From the NCBI GenBank assembly GCA_963803115.1, contig CAWDLN010000008.1, positions 806,001 to 870,000 on the forward strand: DNA of 64,000 nt, given 5' to 3'. The notes beneath the pieces were generated by a model. That model ran no database searches, was not told the DNA's origin, and saw nothing but the letters and a program-made list of their open reading frames with translations. Each line of letters begins with the position of its first letter. Positions within the stretch are counted from its first letter, which is position 1. A program made the translations under genes and the position numbers. Below are positions 52,803-61,680 of the stretch, in pieces. Source of the stretch: DATBGZ01 sp963803115. Its GTDB lineage: Bacteria > Actinomycetota > Actinomycetes > Mycobacteriales > Micromonosporaceae.

Positions 52803-54920
52803 ATGGCCGGACCCGACAACGCCGGACCTCCGTACTGGGGAGCCACCGCTAACGGACCGGCGAACTCGTCATCCGGCGGCGGCTACCTCAAACCATCGGA
52901 GGAGATCAAGGAGTTCACGGCGCGGCCTGGTGAGGGCGGCGCCGAATCGATAAAACAGATCCGGCCGAGGATCTTGAGCCAGCATCCGGAGCAGATCTCA
53001 GCGCTCGCAGACGAATGGCAGAACGCCGCCAACCTCCTCGAGAGCATCCGGGAAGAGGTGCTGGCTCAAACCAACGTGCTTGATTCGGAGGCCTGGAAGT
53101 CGTCGGAAGCGAAGCTTGCATTCCTCAAAACGGGCCCAGGAGCGATCATCGCCTTCCTCGACGAGTGGCGAACGGACGTCCTGAAGAACCGTAACGCGCT
53201 GCGCCTGCTCGTGCCGGTCGTCATAGACTCGCACACACGAATGAATAACCTGTGGGCAGAGTACACGCAGGCAATTGAGACCGCCATGACCGCCGACGTC
53301 ACGAATCGCATTGATCCTGTTCAACTAGCGATGAGCAGGACCTACGGCCGCGGCGCAGAACACGGTCCACTCATCGACCGGGCTCAACTTGATAGGGCGG
53401 CACGTGCGCAGTGGATTCAGGAGATCAAAGATAAGTACGACAAACTAGCTCAGGAGCTGGCCCATCAGGTCGCCTTCATGACCCTCGACACGGCCCGGAT
53501 GCTCAAGACCGGATTCGGCCCGGAGTACAAGGCGCCCGACGCGGTCCTCAATGTCCCGCACCCTCCGTTCCCGAAACTGAATGCACCGCCCGTTCCCGCG
53601 CCGCCGCCCGCCCTTCCCCCTACGGCACCGACGCCACCCGGGGTCGCCTCCCCGCCGCCCGCCGCCGCGCCGCCTCCGGCGACGGCGCCACCGACCCCGA
53701 CCGTGCCGACGGAACTCGTGCCTCCGCAACTCTTGGCACCGCCGGCTTTGGCGTCGCCGGCCGTCACTGCGCCGCCGGCCCTGGCCGCGCCGCTCGTGAC
53801 CGCACCCGCGGTGCCGACGACGCCCGGACTGCCGGGCGAGCTGGGTGCCACACCGACGGGAACCGTGCTGCCGGTGCCGGCGCTCGGGGGTATTCCGCTC
53901 GGTGGCGTACCACTCGCCGGCCTGGCCGCCGCAGCGGGCGGGTCCGCGTTAAGTCCGGCCGTGCCCACACTCCCCGGCCAGGCCGGTTCACCACTCCTGC
54001 CGCCGCCACCACCAGGCAACTCTCGTGGACGCCAACGGCGGGGGGAGAACGTGCTGCGCGCCCCCGCGGCGGATGGGCTGTCACCCGGGGGTCCGAGTGA
54101 TCCGTCGGGGCAGCTGGCGCCGAACGTCCCGCCGGGGGGCCTGCCGCCACCGCTGACACCGCAGCTCCGGCGACCGGCGGGCGCGAAAATTTCGGGCCCG
54201 AATGGGGTGAGCCCCGGCAGCCCTATTCCGCCGGCACCGACGTCTCGCCAACCGCGCGCCGGTTCCCCAACCTCGGCGCTCGGGCCATCGAGCCCATTTA
54301 CCCAACCGTTCCCGCAGAGTCCACGTAGTACGGCACCACCCGTACTCTCCGGTCAACGACCGCAACGACGAGACGCCGACCCTCCGCCACCGCTGGGCCG
54401 ACCCCTGCGGTCCGATCTCGCCGCGTCGTTGTCGCCAGACGGGTCGATTCCTGGGCCCCCGGTGCTGAGCGCGCCGTCGCGCAGCGCGCCGACCACGAAC
54501 CCCACGTTCCCGCCGGGTAACCGCGCGCGACGGCGCGGCCTACAACCGGGCCCGGGCGCGACGCCGCTAGATGCCCAGTGGGTGGGAACCGACGCTGCGA
54601 CGTCGGGCGCATCGGTCCCCGTGCTTGGGCAGCCGCAGGTCGTGAGTGCCGGCGCATCTAGGCTGGACGAAATCCCGCCAGCGCTACGACCACCAGCCCC
54701 GTCCTCTCCCGACCGGCGTCGCGACGAACGCCGGCGGAAGTTGGCCCGATTCGGCGCAACGAAACGCCGTGCCGAGGCTCGAGACGAGAACGAGGAGATC
54801 GTTGTCCCATCGTTGATCAGAGACGACGAGCCGTGGCGCGTATCAGCCCCGGGCGACGGCGTGCTGACCAGCCCGACCGAGGTCTCCGACGCGAAACCGA
54901 TGCGACTCAGACCGTCCTAG
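52803..54920 (+). CDS. PPE/EspB-like proline-rich type VII substrate
   Basis: 705 residues; ATG after GAGGTGAGG. Residues ~40-240 form a long helical bundle with a W-x-x-A motif (ISALADEWQNAANLLESIRE) and a second Trp in LDSEAWKSSEAKLAFL, like the four-helix PPE/EspB fold. Residues ~255-620 are extremely Pro/Ala/Thr-rich and disordered. The end is charged (PDRRRDERRRKLARFGATKR) and short acidic. No signal peptide, as expected of a type VII substrate. Likely secreted with, or guided by, the Esx pair. Confidence 0.8.
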   Translation: MAGPDNAGPPYWGATANGPANSSSGGGYLKPSEEIKEFTARPGEGGAESIKQIRPRILSQHPEQISALADEWQNAANLLESIREEVLAQTNVLDSEAWKSSEAKLAFLKTGPGAIIAFLDEWRTDVLKNRNALRLLVPVVIDSHTRMNNLWAEYTQAIETAMTADVTNRIDPVQLAMSRTYGRGAEHGPLIDRAQLDRAARAQWIQEIKDKYDKLAQELAHQVAFMTLDTARMLKTGFGPEYKAPDAVLNVPHPPFPKLNAPPVPAPPPALPPTAPTPPGVASPPPAAAPPPATAPPTPTVPTELVPPQLLAPPALASPAVTAPPALAAPLVTAPAVPTTPGLPGELGATPTGTVLPVPALGGIPLGGVPLAGLAAAAGGSALSPAVPTLPGQAGSPLLPPPPPGNSRGRQRRGENVLRAPAADGLSPGGPSDPSGQLAPNVPPGGLPPPLTPQLRRPAGAKISGPNGVSPGSPIPPAPTSRQPRAGSPTSALGPSSPFTQPFPQSPRSTAPPVLSGQRPQRRDADPPPPLGRPLRSDLAASLSPDGSIPGPPVLSAPSRSAPTTNPTFPPGNRARRRGLQPGPGATPLDAQWVGTDAATSGASVPVLGQPQVVSAGASRLDEIPPALRPPAPSSPDRRRDERRRKLARFGATKRRAEARDENEEIVVPSLIRDDEPWRVSAPGDGVLTSPTEVSDAKPMRLRPS

Positions 54921-55095
54921 GCCGATGAGGCATGTTGTTTCTGGCGGCGCCCGTGAGCAGCACTCGCCAACGTCGGTGAGAGTTCGACGCCGCTCGTTTG
55001 CCGTCAAACATCCTCGGGTCAAGCTCTTGCTGCACAGCGGGCGAGACGGGTCTGGGTTGTGCGGCGTCGGTTAGGTGTGATACCTCTAACCGGCG

Positions 55096-55117
55096 CCGTC
55101 CGCTGTTTGCGTGACTG
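55096..55117 (+). promoter_or_regulatory. Conserved element upstream of the first sigma gene
   Basis: A 22-base element (core TGTTTGCGTGACTG) is found here, about 70-90 bases before the start codon, and again with one change before the second sigma gene. Flanking DNA is less alike, so the element is probably a promoter or operator, perhaps for autoregulation. I could not divide it into -35 and -10 boxes. Confidence 0.55.
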
Positions 55118-55186
55118 GCCGCACGACGGGGCAGGGGGGAAAGTCGACGTAGGCACTGCTGACCGGTGCGGATGGAGTGGAGCCCA

Positions 55187-55726
55187 ATGACCACGGCAGC
55201 GGCGGAGACGACGGCGTCGGGCTCGTGTCAAGCACGCGACATGACACAGATCCTCTACCGCGAATATGGTACGGGGCTATTGGCGCAGCTGGCCTCGGGA
55301 ATTGGCGGAGATCACCACGCGGCCGAAGATATCTTTCAGGAGACCATGCTTCGGGCGTGGCAGCATGCGAGCGAAATCGATTCTCACCGTGGTTCAGTGC
55401 GCGGGTGGCTTCGCCGCGTCGGACAGAATCTCGTCATCAATGCGTATCGCGCACGGCAGGCGCGACCAGTTGAGGTCTTCACGGATGTCGGTGACAGTTC
55501 AGCGATATCGGACCACGCCGAGGGTGTCACGACGAGGCTGATGATCCGCGATGCGCTTCGCCAGTTACGGCCGGCGCACCGGGAGGTACTGCTGGAGGTC
55601 TATTACCGAGGGCTCGACCTGCAGACGGTCGCGGACTCGCTCAAAATTCCGATCGGAACAGTGAAGAGCCGGCTACACACTGCATTGTCGAATCTGCGGA
55701 GACTGCTGGGCGGCGACGCGACCTAA
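55187..55726 (+). CDS. ECF-type sigma factor 1
   Basis: 179 residues from ATG 55187 (GGAGTGGAG upstream; an ATG at 55172 is also in frame). Sigma region 2: LYREYGTGLLAQLASGIGGD, HHAAEDIFQETMLRAWQHA (the DxxQETMLRAW promoter-recognition helix), then RGWLRRVGQNLVINAYRARQ. Region 4: LRPAHREVLLEVYYRGLDLQ, TVADSLKIPIGTVKSRLHTA, LSNLRRLLGG. No anti-sigma gene is adjacent. Close paralogue of the gene 229 bp downstream. It might set expression of the secretion locus. Confidence 0.93.
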   Translation: MTTAAAETTASGSCQARDMTQILYREYGTGLLAQLASGIGGDHHAAEDIFQETMLRAWQHASEIDSHRGSVRGWLRRVGQNLVINAYRARQARPVEVFTDVGDSSAISDHAEGVTTRLMIRDALRQLRPAHREVLLEVYYRGLDLQTVADSLKIPIGTVKSRLHTALSNLRRLLGGDAT

Positions 55727-55866
55727 CCGCCTCCCCGTGTGCATCACCGTCCGATAGACCAGTGTCCACAACAGACACCGGGCGTTGGTCTTGGAGGCCA
55801 CTGGGCGTCGCAGCAGCTCGTCAGCGAGCGACGTCCGGCGTTCCATTGTGTACAAACCTCAGCCTC

Positions 55867-55888
55867 CCGTCCGTTGTTTGCGTGACTG
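55867..55888 (+). promoter_or_regulatory. Conserved element upstream of the second sigma gene
   Basis: Same 22-base element as at 55096 with a single C/T difference, again about 65-90 bases before the start codon. Its exact retention after the duplication, while nearby bases drifted, argues for function. Confidence 0.55.
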
Positions 55889-55954
55889 CCGCCGAGCCGA
55901 GTCGAGGAGGACAGTTACTCCAGGCACGTATAACGGTGTGGATGGAGTTGACCC

Positions 55955-56488
55955 ATGGCCACGATGACGGCGACGTGTCGCGTCCCTCCCGACTCGCGTG
56001 AGGGGATCACGCAGGATCTGTACCGCCAATATCGGAGCGGACTGCTGGCGCAATTCGCGTGCGGCACCGGTGACCCACACGCGGCTGAGGACATCCTGCA
56101 GGAGACCATGCTGCGTGCCTGGCAGCACGCCGGCGAAATCGATACGCGGCGAGGGTCGGTGCGCGGATGGTTAGGGCGGATCGGGCAGAATCTCGTGATA
56201 GATGCGTACCGTGCCCGGAAGGCCCGACCGCCTGAGGTATTCAAGGAAGCGAATGAGATTTTGACTGTGTCCGACCATGCCGAGGGCGTGGTGACGTCCA
56301 TGATGGTTCGGCAAGCGCTGGGGCGACTCCAACCCGCACACCGGCAGGTGCTGGTGGCGGTCTACTACGGCGGGCTGGACACGCAGACGGTCGCCGACGC
56401 GCTGGCCATCCCCGTGGGAACCGTGAAGAGCCGACTGCATTATGCAACTCTGAACCTGCGCAGGCTGCTGGGCGGCGAGGCGATGTAG
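55955..56488 (+). CDS. ECF-type sigma factor 2
   Basis: 177 residues, same layout as the gene before it: LYRQYRSGLLAQFACGTGD, HAAEDILQETMLRAWQHAGE, RGWLGRIGQNLVIDAYRARK, then LQPAHRQVLVAVYYGGLDTQ, TVADALAIPVGTVKSRLHYA. Region 4 differs at few positions from its twin, region 2 likewise, so the two probably read overlapping promoter sets. ATG after GGAGTTGACCC. Tandem duplication including upstream DNA. No anti-sigma factor seen. Confidence 0.93.
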   Translation: MATMTATCRVPPDSREGITQDLYRQYRSGLLAQFACGTGDPHAAEDILQETMLRAWQHAGEIDTRRGSVRGWLGRIGQNLVIDAYRARKARPPEVFKEANEILTVSDHAEGVVTSMMVRQALGRLQPAHRQVLVAVYYGGLDTQTVADALAIPVGTVKSRLHYATLNLRRLLGGEAM

Positions 56489-56600
56489 GACCTCGTGCGC
56501 GGCCTCGCGGCTTGGCCGTGCCAAGCCGGCGCGCTCCACAACACGCTCTGCGGGCGTTCCCATCTTCGGAGCCTCTTGACAATCGCGGTCGGAGGACTCG

Positions 56601-57839
56601 TCATCGACCCCGCCGGTATGCGGCCGGATGCGGCCCCGAATTGTGCCAGTTGGTGGCCGGGAGTGGCTGACGGGATCGGCGTCGCGCCATACGGCCGCGA
56701 TCGCTCATCCGCGTCAGCCACATGGGAGGTGGCCCGGGCCACGCACCGAGCGGCTGGTTGGCAAGGGCGCGCCGAAGGCAGATGCCAAGCACACCACCAT
56801 AGATGAGGTGTCCGACGAGGCTGATAGCAAAGGTAACCGGGGTGAGCGGAAACAACAGGCTGGCACCCGATGCGGACAGGACGATCGTTGCGATGAGGCC
56901 CGACCAAACGAAGACGCCATAGCCCAAAGAAAGGGCCACGGGTGACCGCTGTATCAGCGCGGGCCAGATCGATAGCACGACGCCACATACGGCAAAGTAC
57001 GACAGACCTATGCCGCCGCCGTCTCCGAGAAACCGCCATAGATAGCCGACGAACACGTTCGGGGAATCGCTGCCGAGCGCCCACCCGCCGACCTGCGGAA
57101 TGAAGTCGTTCATGAAGCCGGAGTACGTCAACGGCAGGCGTACGGCGTCGTAGGCCGTTACGGCGACAAGCCCGGCGATGGCCCCTTCGACGGCCCAGGC
57201 CCCCAGCACAGACGGCCCCAGCATGATGATCAGGGCAGCAAACGTCATTGGTATCACAATGTAACGCGCGGCGACCGCAAGCGGAATCAGGCCGAATACT
57301 TGAAGGGAGATCGACAGCACGGGCATAGCACCCGCGATGAACAAGACGATCAGGCGCGCCGCGGCCACCGCGGAGACCCAGCGAAGCGTCGGCCGATCTG
57401 CCGACGGCAATGCCAGCGGCCGGCGCAGAGCATCGATGTATGGAACTGGAGCTGGGGCCCAGTCGATGGCGCCCGCCGGACCCTGACGGGACCACGATCG
57501 TCCCACGGAGCCTACGGGCGCCCAGCGGGGATCGTCGCGGGGCGCTGAATAGTCGTCGGCATACCGCCAGTCTGGGTTTGGATCGGTGGCTCGACCGGCA
57601 CCGGCCGGCAGCGCGTAGAGGACGCGTCGCAACTGCTCAGCCAGCGACCGAGCGTGTTCCAATGCGTCCGAGTCAGACGTGCGATCACGCATGCCGTACA
57701 GGTTCGTTTCGGCGGAGGCGGCGTGCCTGCCTATCGCGCCTTCACTCCAGTCGTCGGCGTACCACCCGCCTTCAGTACCGGAGCGATCGTGCGGGTCATG
57801 ATCAGGCTGCCGATAATACTCCTCATAGCCTTGGTTCAT
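56601..57839 (-). CDS. Multi-spanning membrane protein of the type VII locus
   Basis: 412 residues. A hydrophilic N-terminus rich in Asp, Tyr and Trp (~1-150) precedes seven or more membrane helices (for example VSAVAAARLIVLFIAGAMPV, PLAVAARYIVIPMTFAALII, FVWSGLIATIVLSASGASLL, LVGHLIYGGVLGICLR) and a basic C-terminus. I recognise no named family. It lies between the sigma genes and SseB; divergent from SseB, so both may share the 210-bp promoter region. Possible accessory component of the secretion system. Confidence 0.75.
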   Translation of the reverse strand: MNQGYEEYYRQPDHDPHDRSGTEGGWYADDWSEGAIGRHAASAETNLYGMRDRTSDSDALEHARSLAEQLRRVLYALPAGAGRATDPNPDWRYADDYSAPRDDPRWAPVGSVGRSWSRQGPAGAIDWAPAPVPYIDALRRPLALPSADRPTLRWVSAVAAARLIVLFIAGAMPVLSISLQVFGLIPLAVAARYIVIPMTFAALIIMLGPSVLGAWAVEGAIAGLVAVTAYDAVRLPLTYSGFMNDFIPQVGGWALGSDSPNVFVGYLWRFLGDGGGIGLSYFAVCGVVLSIWPALIQRSPVALSLGYGVFVWSGLIATIVLSASGASLLFPLTPVTFAISLVGHLIYGGVLGICLRRALANQPLGAWPGPPPMWLTRMSDRGRMARRRSRQPLPATNWHNSGPHPAAYRRGR

Positions 57840-58049
57840 TGGCTCATCCCTCGCGCCCGAGATGCCCCACGGGCTTGTAGAAACATGGTGGCACGATCAT
57901 TGGGTTCAACATAGTCGCATGTTCCAGCACCTGGCGGCGTATCGCTTTTGCATGACATGCACTGCCTTGACGCGGGCCGCTCGGCGGCGCATCGTCGACT
58001 GTGGACCGAGTTATCCAGCGGGGGTTGCGGGCTGGTCGACGGAGCGAAG

Positions 58050-58910
58050 ATGACCGAGCAATGGCGACCAGCGAACGCCACCGAGCAAGCGATGCTCGAG
58101 GTGATGACCCGGGGAAGCAAACGCGACTACTTTCGCCTGCTGATCGCCGCCGAACTCTACGTACCCGTCGTCCAGCCAGCCGACGACCCCGACGACCTCC
58201 AGTTCGTCACGGTAGGCATGCTTGGTCAAGGCTTTCTGCTGGCCTTTACCTCGTACGACGGAATGGCCCAGGCACTGCCAGATCTGCCCGCAAGGCCGAT
58301 CATCACGCACTACGCCGAGCTAAGAAGCAAATGGCCGACGCCGGATCTTCAGCTGGCGGTGAACGTTGGCACGCCGCTTGACTGTTATGTCTCCATCGCC
58401 GCCATCGAGGGCCTCGCCAACGGGACGGTCGAGATCCAAACCGCCGCCGAGGCAGTCGCGGCGGCGGTGACCGCCGACAAGAACGGCATGGCGGACGCCC
58501 ACGTGGGAATCCTCGAGGACGCGCTGCGGGCAGCGATCGAGCGCGCCGACCCGGCGGAGTACGTGAACACGCTCTTCAGCGCGGTGGTGATGGTACCGAC
58601 GACGCGGGGCGCCGGTGAGGACCATGACACCCCAGCGTCGGAGTTCCCGTGGCGCTGGGGCGGAACGAAACTTGAGCCGTTGCTTGACGTATTCACATCA
58701 ATCGAAGCATTTGAGCGGGCAGTTCCGGCTCCAGCACCAGGTGTGACCGTCTGGTTTCAGGACCTGCTCGCGGCGTGGCCAGACGAGCGGGCCGGTCTAG
58801 CGGTCAACCCAGGCACGTCCTTGAGCCTGACATTGCGTGCGGATGACGTGCAGAAGTTGCGGCGCCTACTTCCGGAACCGGAGGCGGAGCCATCCGGCGC
58901 GCCAACCTAG
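58050..58910 (+). CDS. SseB-family protein, type VII locus copy
   Basis: 286 residues from the ATG at 58050 (GGAGCGAAG upstream; the frame is open to 57948 but without a site). Two SseB-like halves: WRPANATEQAMLEVMTRGSK, RLLIAAELYVPVV, LQLAVNVGTPLDCYVS, then YVNTLFSAVVMVPTT, FPWRWGGTKLEPLLDVFTS, RAGLAVNPGTSLSLTL. Paralogue of the gene at 37626. It lies 13 bp before the mycosin gene and is co-transcribed with it. Confidence 0.85.
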   Translation: MTEQWRPANATEQAMLEVMTRGSKRDYFRLLIAAELYVPVVQPADDPDDLQFVTVGMLGQGFLLAFTSYDGMAQALPDLPARPIITHYAELRSKWPTPDLQLAVNVGTPLDCYVSIAAIEGLANGTVEIQTAAEAVAAAVTADKNGMADAHVGILEDALRAAIERADPAEYVNTLFSAVVMVPTTRGAGEDHDTPASEFPWRWGGTKLEPLLDVFTSIEAFERAVPAPAPGVTVWFQDLLAAWPDERAGLAVNPGTSLSLTLRADDVQKLRRLLPEPEAEPSGAPT

Positions 58911-58923
58911 CGAGGGAGCGTGG

Positions 58924-60234
58924 ATGATGTTGCGTGGCACCCGACGTGCGTCGATGTGCCTGCTCGTGATCGTGGCGGGCTCGGTGGCATTGCCCGCTCG
59001 CGTCGCAGCGGCGCCGTCAGCGCGAGTCGCTCTCGTCGACTGCGTGCAGCCGGGTGAGCAGGCTACCGAGGTTCCGTGGCACGAGCGGATGCTTCAACCC
59101 GAACGAGTGTGGCCGTTCGCCATCGGTCGCGGCGTCGTCGTTGCGGTGCTTGGTACCGGCGTCGACGCTGGCCAAGCCCAGCTGAGCGGTCGCGTCGCTG
59201 CCGGCTTCAACGCCGTCGCCGGCTCCGGCTCGGCCGACACCGATTGCCTCGGCGATGGCACCCACGTCGCCGGCGTGATCGCGGCGCAACGAAATGGCCC
59301 AACCGGCGTGGCCGGACTCGCCCCCGCGGCCACGATCCTGCCCGTTCGGGTCGTTGACGATCAACGTCGATCCACGTCCGCCGTGCTCGCGTCGGGCATC
59401 AACTTCGCCGTCGACAAGGGGGTCGACGTCATCGCGCTGACGGTGTCCGAGTATTCCGACGCGCCGGAACTGAGACTCGCGGTCGCGAGAGCCTTGACTT
59501 CCGACGTTGTCGTGGTCGCGGCGGTTGGTGACGTGCGTAGCCTCGCGGACTCTCCGACACCCTATCCGGCGGTCTATGACGGAGTCCTCGGCGTCGGCGC
59601 AATCGATGCAGACGCTCACCGATGGCTGGCGTCGCCAGCCGGAACCTACGTCGACCTGGTCGCCCCCGGCGTCGGGGTCGTGACCCTGCAACCCGGTGGC
59701 GGCGTAGCAACACTCGACGGCACCGCGCTCGCAGCGGGATTTGTGGCCGGCTCGGCTGCACTGCTGCGGGAGCGACTACCCGCCGCTACGAATTCGGAGA
59801 TAATCCGGCGGCTGCTTGCGACGGCCACGCCGGCTCCCGGATCGCCCCGCGATGCCGCCTACGGATATGGAATCGTCAATCCTTATGCGGCGCTGAACGA
59901 CCGTGTGAACAGTGGGGCGACCGGGTCGGCCCCGGACGCGCTGGCCATGCCGACCCAAGTGCGAGAGGAGGCCCGTGTCAATCCGGCGGTTCTTATGGTG
60001 GCTGGAGTCTTGCTGACGGCGTTTGTCGTATTCGCCTCCGCGTTGGTGTTGCCCCGGGGTAGGCGCAGACTTTGGCGGCCCGTCCTCGCCGACCCGATGC
60101 CAAGCCGTCACGAGCCGACAGATCCGCGGCCGCCGGCATTGCTTTTCGACAGCGCGAAACCAGTATCCGAAGGTCGCCCCGGTCGCCAGCGACCGACGCA
60201 CGTGCCGACCGATTCGATGTTTGGCGACGTCTAG
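58924..60234 (+). CDS. mycP: Mycosin (MycP-like) that has lost all catalytic residues
   Basis: 436 residues: signal peptide (MCLLVIVAGSVALPARVAA), subtilase fold, C-terminal membrane helix (AVLMVAGVLLTAFVVFASAL) and a short cytoplasmic tail, the layout of the type VII mycosins. But the triad motifs are changed: Asp motif reads AVLGTGV (Gly77 for Asp), His motif reads LGDGTHVAG (Asp111 for His), oxyanion motif reads AAVGD (Asp203 for Asn) and Ser motif reads DGTALAAGF (Ala268 for Ser). The frame is intact, so this is a conserved pseudo-protease rather than a decayed gene. In mycobacteria the mycosin is needed to hold the secretion complex together independently of its activity. Convergent with eccB. 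Confidence 0.92.
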   Translation: MMLRGTRRASMCLLVIVAGSVALPARVAAAPSARVALVDCVQPGEQATEVPWHERMLQPERVWPFAIGRGVVVAVLGTGVDAGQAQLSGRVAAGFNAVAGSGSADTDCLGDGTHVAGVIAAQRNGPTGVAGLAPAATILPVRVVDDQRRSTSAVLASGINFAVDKGVDVIALTVSEYSDAPELRLAVARALTSDVVVVAAVGDVRSLADSPTPYPAVYDGVLGVGAIDADAHRWLASPAGTYVDLVAPGVGVVTLQPGGGVATLDGTALAAGFVAGSAALLRERLPAATNSEIIRRLLATATPAPGSPRDAAYGYGIVNPYAALNDRVNSGATGSAPDALAMPTQVREEARVNPAVLMVAGVLLTAFVVFASALVLPRGRRRLWRPVLADPMPSRHEPTDPRPPALLFDSAKPVSEGRPGRQRPTHVPTDSMFGDV

Positions 60235-60244
60235 GGTAGGACGT

Positions 60245-61663
60245 CTAGCGTAGTCCGACCGTCGCGGTCAGCTGCGCGGGCAAGGCGGCAGTAGCGGGGT
60301 CAAGTGCCGGGCCGGCCGGGACCAGACCGACGACACTGGATGGTACGTTCACTGCCTGCCTCGGATCGTATCCGAGCATCCCGAGCACGTCCTCGGAGGA
60401 CACCGCATAGCGAACGCCGAGATCGGTCACGATGTGGTAGGTGCCGGCTGTCGCCTCCGGCGAGGGCATGGCCCGAACGACGGCGAGCTGACCGGCCGGT
60501 ACCAGAACATGGTCCGCGAGGCTCGTGTCGACCTTGGCCCGCGGGTACGGTGTGGACGCGATGTCGAGCCGGGCGATAGTGCCACCGGTCGTGACCACCG
60601 GTACGGATGTGTTGTCCGGGGCCGTCGCGCACATCAGCTCCGCGCCGTTCGTTTCGAGCAGCTGCGGTGCGGCCTGCGGAGGCCGGACATCCTCGGGCGG
60701 CGGATCGTCACGGTGCCTTGGAATCGCACTCAGTTCCGCGAGACTGACCTCGGCGGGGTTGGTGCCGAGCTGGCGAACCAGGATGTCCTTCTGGAGTGCC
60801 GTCAGCGCCGTCAGCCCGTCCCCAAGTACCAGATAGTACTGCGGTCCCGAGCCGGTCGGAGCGGACAGCAGGTCGCCGACAGTGTGGGTGGGCGCGGCGA
60901 TCGACCGGGTACCCCGGCCCGGTACATCGATGGGGCCGACATCGACGCCGCTCGGTAGGGCATTCAGCCAGGCCGTTCCCACGGTCAACTGCGACAGGAC
61001 CTCGCCGTACAGCGCCGGGAGGACCAACCCGGGATTCTGCACGCGATAGCGACGGTTGTGCCAGATCAAGTGGCTCTCGCCGAGCGAAGAATCGCGCACC
61101 AGCAGGGCTTGGTCGTCGGAGATCTCGCGCGCACCGGCCAGCGCAGTGCCGATGGCGAACGTGACGACAGTTGTGGATAGGCCCGCTCCGTCCTTACCGT
61201 TCACAGAGCAGACTGTCCACGGTGCAGTGACCACCTTGTCGGGTGCCGGTAGTGAGTCCGGCGCGCCCGGAATGCCAACCGTGGTGCCGCGCGGCACGCC
61301 CCGCAGCGACTGCGAGGACTGGCGGTGTACGCTCGGCGGACGCCGGCCCGAGACGAGCAAGGCCGACGAAAAGTTCAACGTTGGGTGAAGCGAGCCGCCG
61401 ACGTAGACGAAACTGGCACCCGTCTCAGATTCGATCACGACCGCGCCGTCGGTACGCCAGTCGGTGCCGCCGACCTTGGTGAGCAGGCCGATGATGCCGT
61501 ATCCCGCCGCGACCAAGACGGCGATCATCGCACCGGCGAAGACCGCGCCAACGCCGCGGCGCAAGGGCGACCTCGCGGGATCCGTCTCGCGCATGACGAA
61601 GGCCGCAATGACGCGTTGCGTGAGGAACTGATAGGACTGAAGCTGGTCGCGTCGGGAGGCCAT
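60245..61663 (-). CDS. eccB: Type VII secretion membrane protein EccB
   Basis: 472 residues. Typical EccB start (SRRDQLQSYQFLTQRVIAAF, then MRETDPARSPLRRG), one membrane helix (GAVFAGAMIAVLVAAGYGII, ~40-60) and a long extracytoplasmic part made of repeat domains, with YVGGSLHPTLNFSSALLV, CSVNG, VGTAWLNALPSGVDVGPIDV and a C-terminal VSSEDVLGMLGYDPRQAVNV. EccB stabilises the EccC/D core and may be an ATP-hydrolysing membrane component. Follows eccD by 17 bp on the same strand; convergent with the mycosin gene with 10 bp between. Confidence 0.95.
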   Translation of the reverse strand: MASRRDQLQSYQFLTQRVIAAFVMRETDPARSPLRRGVGAVFAGAMIAVLVAAGYGIIGLLTKVGGTDWRTDGAVVIESETGASFVYVGGSLHPTLNFSSALLVSGRRPPSVHRQSSQSLRGVPRGTTVGIPGAPDSLPAPDKVVTAPWTVCSVNGKDGAGLSTTVVTFAIGTALAGAREISDDQALLVRDSSLGESHLIWHNRRYRVQNPGLVLPALYGEVLSQLTVGTAWLNALPSGVDVGPIDVPGRGTRSIAAPTHTVGDLLSAPTGSGPQYYLVLGDGLTALTALQKDILVRQLGTNPAEVSLAELSAIPRHRDDPPPEDVRPPQAAPQLLETNGAELMCATAPDNTSVPVVTTGGTIARLDIASTPYPRAKVDTSLADHVLVPAGQLAVVRAMPSPEATAGTYHIVTDLGVRYAVSSEDVLGMLGYDPRQAVNVPSSVVGLVPAGPALDPATAALPAQLTATVGLR

Positions 61664-61680
61664 GTGAGCTCCGTGACCGC

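Noticed and set aside
58924..60234. His114 of GTHVAG as a working catalytic His of the mycosin
   Set aside because: In the HGTHVAG motif of subtilases the first His is catalytic; that position is Asp here, and Asp, Asn and Ser positions are changed as well.
60228..60249. GACGTCTAG direct repeat at the convergent ends of the mycosin and eccB genes
   Set aside because: It includes both stop codons and is only nine bases long; likely chance, with no sign of an attachment site or mobile element.
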